Shown here piece by piece: positions 56,887 to 64,000 of a stretch of 64,000 nucleotides of DNA (the first letter of the stretch is position 1; each line of letters begins with the position of its first letter). The DNA is from Ceratotherium simum simum (lineage: Eukaryota > Chordata > Mammalia > Perissodactyla > Rhinocerotidae). The translations under genes were made by a program, and so were the position numbers. Location: NCBI RefSeq assembly GCF_000283155.1, contig NW_004454181.1, forward strand, positions 27,363,650-27,427,649. The letters are read 5' to 3'. The notes below the pieces were generated by a model, which worked only from the letters and a program-made list of their open reading frames with translations, was not told the origin of the DNA and searched no databases.

Positions 56887-58474
56887 CTACAGAATGTGCA
56901 GAACGTTATCTGGCTGCAGACCACCTTCCCCATCCCTTTTGCTGGGAGAGGCAGTCACCACAATTCATGGATGTGAATGCCTCCAACAGGGCTTCTCAGC
57001 CCTAAAAAGGACCTGAAAAGGTCATCTAGGAACCTCACAAATCCACCCCTACCCTACCCCACACTCACTGTTTTTAGCTACTGCTTGCATACCCCCAGTG
57101 ACAGGGAGCTCATTCCCTACTGAGGCAGCCCACTCCATTTTGAACAGCTCTGACAGAGATAGAAAGTTTGTCCTCTGATTGGTGTGAAAACTGCTTTCCT
57201 GGTGCTGGCAGCGCTGGTCCCCTTCCCCTCTAGTGGTGGCCCAGAGTGAGGCTGCATCCAGAGCGAGACTGCAACCTCGTCCCAGGACAGCCGTCCCAGA
57301 AGGCAGAAATTGTCTTTCTCCTCCCCAAAAGCCCCCAGTTCCTTCACATGTGGCGACTACTCCATTGCTATTCTGGCTGCTATCGTTATGAATGGCCATC
57401 ACTTCCCGAGAGCTTGCTAGGCGCCAGGATTGGCATTTGATTATCTAGCCTTCACATTAACTCTCCATTTTATGGCTGAGCCAACTGAGCTCAGAGAGGC
57501 TCCGTAGGCTCTCCGAGATCACGCAGTTAGTAAAGCGGCGGAGCTGATGTCCAAATCCGGTCCTCTTGACCCCAGGGGCCTTGCTTTAATCCCCACCCAG
57601 CAGTTTTTCAACTCGAGTTATGGGACTGCCCTTTCATGATTTCTGCCAGATTTGTAGTTTTCTTAATTTTTTAATAGACTCACTTTTTAAAACTTAGTCT
57701 TGCATGATACAATAATATGAATAAAATCATATTCTAATTAAAATATAACTAGTACATATAACTAGTACAATTAAAATATACTAGTACACTAGTACACGTA
57801 CTAGTTATATTTTTTCTAATACACATTAAAATACTTAAGTAACAATTACAATAAACTGTCTGAAGGGGGAAAAACTGTCTGTAGATCCCCTCCCAATAGT
57901 CCTGTGTAGCCTGCATCTTGCGGGTCACATGCCCCTCTTTGGAAGACATTCTGCTGAGCCATCTCCTGCTGGGTTCACGGTGCCACCTGCCTCCTGCCAG
58001 TTACACTGGGGCACCCAGAACTGAGCAGCACACCTGAGGACGTGACCAGTGCAGAGGACAGGATAACACCTCCCTCATTCTGGACATCAGACATCTGTCC
58101 ACGCCGCTGGGATCCAAGCATCCCTGCTCTGCGTATCTCCATCTTTCAGGGCGGTGCTGAGGTTCTCTCCATAGATCTCTGTCTACCCCAACGGGCTCTG
58201 AGGTCCCCAGGGCAGGGTCCTTGTGTCCCTTGCCTAGCACCTGGCAAACAGGTGCTTGATAACATGTTGCAATGAAAGAGTGAATTCCTCATTTTGGTAT
58301 TTCACGCACCACACTAAGCCGGCTGTGCCCCAAGCCCTGCATTTTCACCTCTGCTCATTCCCATCTAGGATTTGCACAGCCAGCCTGGCCCACAGGAGTG
58401 CCCGTGTCTCCCCACCCAGTCCTGCTGGGTGGTTTTCCCAGAGGGAGGAGAAGCGCCCACAAAGTCCCACGTAC
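56887..58474 (-). other. ARHGEF37: ARHGEF37 intron between SH3 exons
   Basis: About 1.6 kb, donor GTACGT at 58474-58469. A MIR-type piece is at 57390-57600 ('gagatcacgcagttagtaaagcggcgg'). An AT-rich inverted repeat is at 57740-57813. No extra exon seen. Confidence 0.8.
57740..57813. repeat. Perfect 16-bp inverted repeat with ACTAGT units
   Basis: Left arm AAAATATAACTAGTAC (57740-57755) and right arm GTACTAGTTATATTTT (57798-57813) are exact reverse complements with a 42-base spacer. The whole block has five ACTAGT palindromes. It could extrude as a cruciform or hairpin. Confidence 0.9.
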
Positions 58475-58670
58475 CCCCAGTGTCCACCAGCCAGCGGCCG
58501 CTGTTGCCTTTGGTGTCCTTGTTTTGAAGGAGGGCCACAATTTGGCCCCGTGGCAGTGTCAGGTCCAGAGTCCCAGCCCCGCTGATGTTGTTTGTCACCT
58601 GGTACAGCTTTCCCGGGCCATACCTGCTCAGGAGAGCCTGCACCTGGCGTTCAGCCCCTGGAAGGAGCGG
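58475..58670 (-). CDS. ARHGEF37: ARHGEF37 internal exon: first SH3 domain
   Basis: Acceptor TCCCTCCTCCCCCAG precedes base 58670. The exon has 65 full codons plus one base (phase 0 to 1) and donor GTACGT. It reads [18 protein letters not shown], then [36 protein letters not shown] and GRWLVDTG. This is the first SH3 of the Tuba-type C-terminus. The usual ALYDY-like motif is degenerate (LYQVTNN) while the Trp of the WW position (GRWLV) is kept, so a classical PxxP pocket may be weak; that is inference. A long plus-strand frame (58398-59078) crosses this exon and is a shadow. Confidence 0.94.
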
Positions 58671-59499
58671 CTGGGGGAGGAGGGACAGAGACAGACACAG
58701 GCGTTTGAGTTGGTGTGTGAAAGCCACTCCAATGGGTACCCACATGCTGAGAGCCAGGAGCCCTGGGCCCACTCTACCTCTGCTGCTGATGGGCCCATCC
58801 CAGTCGGGGCAACAGTCTCACCACAGACGGCTGGGTTAGATGAGAAGCACACGCTCTTAGTATCCAACGGCATCTCAGAAGAAACCTCTAATTTAACCTC
58901 TAAAATCCTCCCCAAGTCTACACTTCTGGGATTTTCTAAAATTCTAATTCAGGTTCTTAAATTTCTCAGTTACAGAACTTCAGGATTGGACCCCAAATTC
59001 TGTCCAAAGCATCAAGCTAAGTTATCCCCAGGAAAAGGCCTTGCACAGGTCTTTCAACCCCAAGAAGCAAGACTGTGAGCTCCATGCGGGCACCTGGCCT
59101 TACTCGTCTGGCATCTTAAACAGCCAGCACATGGCCGACACATGCAGACCCTCACACACGTGGGAATGGAGGGAATGCTATCTTTTATTCCACAAGTTTT
59201 CAGTCCACAAATATTTATGGAGCACCTGCTGTTTACAAGGCATGGTAACCCTTGTGAATGGTGTAGTAGAAACACAGAAGCAAGTTTTGCCCTGATTGAA
59301 ATTGCCATCTAGCTGGGGAGAGAGATTCAGTGGCACCTTCAGTTCATCCAAAAATCTCCTGGCATGGCCTTTGTTTTTTCATTCACTGCTTCCAGTAAAA
59401 CCATCAACAAGAAGGGACTCAGGGGTGATTGTCTCCTTTTTGTAAAACAAAGAAGAAACTAAAAACGTTGAATACAGATTTACTATATACTATCTCTTC

Positions 59500-59534
59500 T
59501 AGATAGACAGATAGACAGATAGATAGATAGATAG
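59500..59534. repeat. (GATA)n/(GACA) microsatellite
   Basis: About eight tetranucleotide units, alternating GATAGACA and then pure GATA. Intronic in ARHGEF37. Confidence 0.9.
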
Positions 59535-60787
59535 GTGTATACATATTTACCATGTTCTATATGGTTATTTCGGGGTGGGAAGGTGCTGGGTGTAGGGCTG
59601 CCCTTCAGGGACATCTGGGCACAGATGCTGCCATCACCGCTACTCCAATGGGTTCACTGAATGGGTTCAGGATCAAAAACCAGGAGAACCCGATGTTTCT
59701 AAATAGGCCCTTAAACAGAAGTGTGGAGATGGGGGAGTTTTTTTTCAGAACAGTGGTGTCAATGTGAGTATAAAAGCCAGTGGTGTAGCCAACACTTGCC
59801 CTCTTTCTCGGGTCTGGTAGGCCTCTTCCTCCAGTTCCCTGGAGGGACCGGGGGAGGCGTGTAAAGATATCACTGGGACTGCTCCTGTCCTGGGTGGCCA
59901 CCTCACTTCTGCAGGTTCTGTACCCTTAGCAAATAAGTCAGAAATCTATGAGAGGTGTGTGTGTGCGCGCACATGTGTGGCGGCGGTGGGCTGTGGGGAG
60001 AGGTGGGGAGGCGGGTCTCATCTCTTCCTACCAATTTACCATACACACTGGGATTACGATGTTCCCGTTTGTTTCCTCTTTTTGTTTTTCTGTATTTTCT
60101 CTTTTTTCTACAATCAGCATGGATTGCTTTTCCAATAAGAAAAATGTTATTTTGTTTTAAGCAGAGAGGAGGTTCCCGAGACTCATGTGAGTGGCTGCTC
60201 TGTTCTTCATTTTCTGCTCCTTTCCTCTCCCCAAGTTGGAGGACCCATGCCCCACACCTCTGCTGGAGCAGTCTCAGCGTGGCGGAGGAAGTGGGGACAG
60301 CTGTGGCCCGAGGAGGCGTCAGCCCCCTCCTGGGAGCAGACATGCATCTCTGATGGTCTTTGGCATTCCCTGCACTCTGGCTGGGCGAGAAGGCCGCCTG
60401 TATCTGCCCAGCTCTGCGGGGCTCCTTTACTTGTCTCTATGTCTCCCGGGCCCCCTTCTCCCTTCTGGGGAACCTTGGAGCTGTTTCCTGACCCCTCACT
60501 TCACACCTCCCATGGGACTCAGTACACAGGTTCAGTTTTCTCACACCCCGGTTTTGTCATGCTCTGGGAGCCCCTTCCCCTTCCGGCTACTTGAGTTACT
60601 TTTAAAATAGATATGACCTGGGTCTAGTCTTCAAGTGGACTGGAAGATACCCTTTCCTTATATTTTAGAGGAAAATACTTTACCAAAAAAAGCATTTGGC
60701 TAGCCAAAGCTATGTAAACCATAATGCAGCTGAAATACTGTCTTTTGCAATTAAAAATTCCACAGCAAAAAAAAATTTAAGTGACCT

Positions 60788-61038
60788 TTTCTTTTTTTTT
60801 TTTTTTTTGAGGAAGATTGGCCCTGCGCTAACATCTGTTGCCAATCTTCTTCTTTTTTTCTTTTTTTCTTCCCAAAGCCCCAGTACACAGTTGTGTATTA
60901 TAGTTGTAGAGTTGTAGCTCTTCTATGTGGGATGCCACCTCAGCATGGCTTGATCAGTGGTGAGTACCTCTGTGGGGGACCCCAGGCCACTGAAGAGAAA
61001 CACGTGAACTTAACCACTACGCCACCAGGCTTGGCCCC
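60788..61038 (-). mobile_element. ERE SINE, antisense on plus, old
   Basis: Long T-run, one module ('cctgcgctaacatctgttgcc'), CCCAAAGCCCCAGTACACAG, and a diverged head ending CACCAGGCTTGGCCCC. TSD TAAGTGAC[C/T]T at 60778-60787 and 61039-61048 (10 bp, one mismatch). Confidence 0.88.
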
Positions 61039-61081
61039 TAAGTGACTTATTCAAACGTTTTATTCATCTTGAATGCTGGTA

Positions 61082-61291
61082 CAGTCATGCATTGCTTAAC
61101 AATGGGGCTACATGCTGAGAAATGTATTGTTAGGCGATTTTGTCGTTGTGCAAACATCATAGCGTGCACTTACACAAACCTAGATGGTATCGCCTACCGC
61201 ACACCTAGGATATATGGTACTAACCTAAAGGGACCACCGTTGTACATGCAGTCTGTTGTTGACTGAAACACTGTTATGTAGCACATGACTG
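61082..61291. mobile_element. Tigger-type DNA transposon, internally deleted
   Basis: Ends CAGTCATGCATTGCTTAACA and 'gttatgtagcacatgactg' are inverted repeats, and TA flanks both ends (61080-61081 and 61292-61293). The middle has TTAGGCGATTTTGTCGTTGT and 'aacctagatggtatcgcctacc'. No transposase remains. Confidence 0.85.
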
Positions 61292-61676
61292 TATTGGAAG
61301 CAGGTTCAGTGAGAAGGTGGTGAGGAAATGGTAAATTCTGATGAATAATTTGAAGTTTCAGGTTTTTGGATGTTAACGCCACTTGCCCATTACTATGTCT
61401 AATTTCACTTAATATTAAAATGTTTGGGTTTTCTTATTCTTGACCTAAGAGTTCAGTTCTGCTCTAACGCTTACTGGCCATGAAGAGCATGTGTGTATGT
61501 GGGTGTGAACCCCACCTGATCCGCCCCCCAGCTCACCAGGAGAAAGGAGAGAGGGAAAGGGGAAATGTTTCTGCGGGTAACAGGAAACCCCGGGAGACGA
61601 AAAGGCAAAGGACTGGGCCTCACCCCACCAGCAGGTGAAGGATGGACAGTCTTTGTGGGGAAGGAGGGACACTTAC

Positions 61677-61805
61677 TTGTATGGTGGGAGGTGGCTGCAC
61701 TTTCTCGAAGTTCTTTTGAAAGGAGTGAAGCTGGTGACTGCTCTGTCCTAGTGCATCCTCCACCAGCTTCCTGAAGGCCGGCTCAGGGATGTGGTGGTGG
61801 GGCAG
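61677..61805 (-). CDS. ARHGEF37: ARHGEF37 internal exon: end of BAR region
   Basis: Acceptor TGTCCCCCCGCCAG precedes base 61805, and GTAAGT follows base 61677. The exon is 129 bp, exactly 43 codons, phase 0 at both ends. It reads LPHHHIPEPAFRKLVEDALG, then QSSHQLHSFQKNFEKVQ and PPPTIQ, and joins in frame to PLLPGAERQ of the next exon. The basic, helical part is the last BAR helix, followed by a short proline linker before SH3-1. With the three downstream exons it gives about the last third of a protein of roughly 675 residues. The preceding exon is outside the window. Confidence 0.92.
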
Positions 61806-64000
61806 CTGGCGGGGGGACAGACACCATCAGCAGAGCCTTCTTTGGGCAAGAGCGGACAGGGAGACCCTGACAGTCCATACTCTAGCTCCAGGTACGTTAA
61901 GACGGGCCTTTTTGTGAAGGTCATCTGTTGTTTCTGTCTGCCCACTGCCCCACTCTCCTTTAAGAAAGCATCCCTCTAGGGGGTCCAGTAGTATTGCCCA
62001 TCCTGGTGCTCCAGCCTGGAGCTCCAGCTCCATGGAATCCCTTCTCCTAGCCAACGTGATCAGTCGGAGGACTGGACAATGGACTCGAGCAAGGCCAATC
62101 AGAATCCTCCCATCAGATTTAGAATATGAAGGCTGGGAACGAGAGGGTCACTCTTCCTTAAATGCTTGCAGCTATTGGGAGTCAGTTCTCAGGCAGGAAA
62201 AAGTCTGCCTGAGAATAAAGCCAACCCAGAGAGGGAAACAGAGCCAGTGAAAGTCAGAGTCCTGACAACATTATTGGTACTGAATGCAGATGGGCCTGAG
62301 GCTGGATCCCTCATGGCCTCCCATTTATGCAAGTCAGCACATTCTTCTTTATGTCTGAGCTGGTTTGGAAGCCACGGAGTTCTGAGTAATGCTCCATCCT
62401 GAGACCTTGGTGCTGTTAGGCATCTCCTATATTCTCATCAGACAACCTAGGGGTGAGAGAGACCCCACAGCTAACAGAGACGTGTCCTCTCTGCTTGTCA
62501 CCAAACTCACTGCTCTTGGTTCCGTCTTAGAGGCCCCTGTCCACTCCCAGGATGCAGGGAGACTGAGATTCTACCATGCAGGCCCTTCCCAGGCTCCACA
62601 GGACTGGTCCAGGTGAACGGGCCATGGGACACAGACAAGGAAGGCGGCATCAATCACTGACAGGCCCTCACATTCTATACTACAGGAGCAACCAAGAAAT
62701 GCCCTCTTTCTGCTTTTATAAAGTTGACCTCCCCACTACTGGCATCCTCTAACACTCCCGGTCCTGCACATCCCCTCTAAATAAAAAGGGGTCTGGCAGC
62801 CCTGGAGAGAAAACCAGAGGGCGGAGGGAGAATGAAAGAATCATCTAATCAGATTTACCCTCTGCCTTCAGGAAAGAGAAACGCTTCTTTCTGCAGAAGA
62901 CTCAGGCATAATTCAATTCAAAAACAGTGTCTGAGACAGAACTCTGGACTAAATGCTGTGAGGGCTAAAAGAAGAAGCCCACAGTCCCAGCCCTCCCCAA
63001 TGGGGAGAAACAGCTTCATCCATCACCCTAGCAGAAGGCAGGCTCTGATAAATGCTCAGCAGAAGCACATCCCAAGGGCTGCTGGAGGATAGAGCATGGG
63101 GATACAGGTTCTCTCACCTGGGGGAAGGGGATTCTGAGAGCTTCATGGAGAGACTCCTTCATCCGTCACATATTTGCCTACACACTGTGAAAGGCATAGC
63201 AGACAATGGGGAGGGGCATTCCAGGCTGAGGAAGGAGTCTGTGCAAAGGGACTAGGGTCACACTCAGAGGTGGGGTGCTGGAAGTGGGGCCTACAGGCAT
63301 AGAGTGGGACTACAGGCTGGAAAGGTAGTGGGGGGGCTGCAAATTTTACAGGAATCTTCATGCAACAAACTAGATAGGAAAGCTGAGCTGGGCAACGTGA
63401 AGCACAGGAGACAGCATGTGGTATGAGGAGTACTGAAATTGCTCTGGAGGTTGGACCCACAGGCCATTCAGCTCTGATGTTGATATCAGAGAGATGTGAA
63501 AGCAGTTGAGTACTCTTTCCTATATCAACCCCAGTCTCCAGAATTCTAAAATCAAAGTTTGCACTTGGAGGTTTGTCCAAACCTCTCTGTGACTTATTTA
63601 TGCTTTCAGCAGACAGCCCCTCTTTCACAGGCTGTCGAGTGTCATGGTTCAGAGCCCAGGCTCTGGAGTTTAACTGCCAGGGTTCAAATCCTGCTATTGG
63701 CTGTGTGGCCCTGGGCAAGCTGCTTAAGCTCTCTGTGCCTCGGCTTCCTTCTGAAAGGAGGAACCCAACTCTACAGGGCTATTGTGAGGATAAGAGAGAG
63801 AATACACAGAAGGTACTCCAAACAGGTACACAGTAAGTACTCTCGAGGAGGCAGCTGCTAGAAGTAGTGATAGTGGCAGGAACACCAGCTTGAGATATTT
63901 ACTCCTGATGGTATAGAAGGGACCTTGCCTCTGTCACCAACTCCTGATACACTCCAGGGACCGGCCCCAAGCTCTGTTATTTTCCCAGCATAGCCTCCTC
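61806..64000 (-). other. ARHGEF37: ARHGEF37 intron, partial
   Basis: No further exon was found up to the right edge. In particular, no frame fits the BAR-domain residues expected just before LPHHH. A sense MIR is at 63640-63850 ('aactgccagggttcaaatcctgc', 'gtggccctgggcaagctgcttaagc'). The 191-codon minus frame at 63143-63718 overlaps this MIR and has no recognisable domain. Confidence 0.75.

Larger units (their letters stand above)
58671..61676 (-). other. ARHGEF37: ARHGEF37 intron upstream of the SH3 exons
   Basis: About 3.0 kb, donor GTAAGT at 61676-61671. It contains a GATA microsatellite, an old ERE and a Tigger element. An L2/MIR-type end lies near 59195-59260 ('aaatatttatggagcacctgctg'). 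No extra exon seen. Confidence 0.8.

Noticed and set aside
58398..59078. 226-codon plus-strand open frame
   Set aside because: It lies opposite the ARHGEF37 SH3-1 exon and adjacent intron, and its product shows no known domain. The minus strand has the splice sites and the conserved protein.
63143..63718. 191-codon minus-strand open frame, possible upstream ARHGEF37 exon
   Set aside because: The product does not resemble BAR-domain residues, part of it is an antisense MIR, and no splice context fits.
1..64000. CRISPR array, phage, operon or toxin-antitoxin system
   Set aside because: No regularly spaced repeats, no ribosome-binding-site-led gene clusters, and the sequence is plainly mammalian.

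Overview
This is mammalian nuclear DNA, and the repeats point to an odd-toed ungulate, most likely a horse or other equid. Sixteen copies of the tRNA-derived SINE family ERE are present. They share a GGCCGGCCCCGTGGCTTAG head, a Pol III B-box, CTACTGGGGCTTTGGGG and an (AAAT)n/poly-A tail, and most have clear target-site duplications (TSDs). ERE is known from perissodactyls. A young-looking, 5'-truncated L1 3' end at about 27.0-27.3 kb also fits this source. There are no bacterial-style genes, no operons and no CRISPR array. Nearly all open frames are chance frames or lie in dead repeats.

Only one protein-coding gene can be supported. The last four coding exons of ARHGEF37 lie on the minus strand, in transcription order 61677-61805, 58475-58670, 56729-56886 and 52526-52735. 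They have consensus splice sites and compatible phases, and together encode 230 residues: the end of the BAR region, a degenerate first SH3 domain, a proline-rich linker and a second SH3 domain ending in a stop. Upstream exons (DH domain and most of BAR) lie beyond base 64000. The 3' UTR probably runs down to about 50.2 kb, where AATAAA and ATTAAA signals occur on the minus strand.

Bases 1-50190 hold no recognisable gene. They are intergenic sequence made of old antisense and sense L1 pieces (0-2.3, 7.8-8.3, 9.5-12.7, 27-29.8 kb), many L2 and MIR fossils, DNA transposons (MER5A, a MER2/Tigger element, a Charlie-like hAT element), EREs and unique sequence. By the mammalian order CSNK1A1-ARHGEF37-PPARGC1B, this side should lead toward PPARGC1B, but nothing from that gene was seen.

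The most notable small structures are: a 31-bp 5' fragment of U6 snRNA flanked by a TSD and lacking poly-A; two EREs inserted at the same target, leaving three target copies; a 16-bp perfect inverted repeat with ACTAGT units in an ARHGEF37 intron; and several non-repetitive AT-rich blocks that could be conserved regulatory elements. I found no convincing undescribed biological system.
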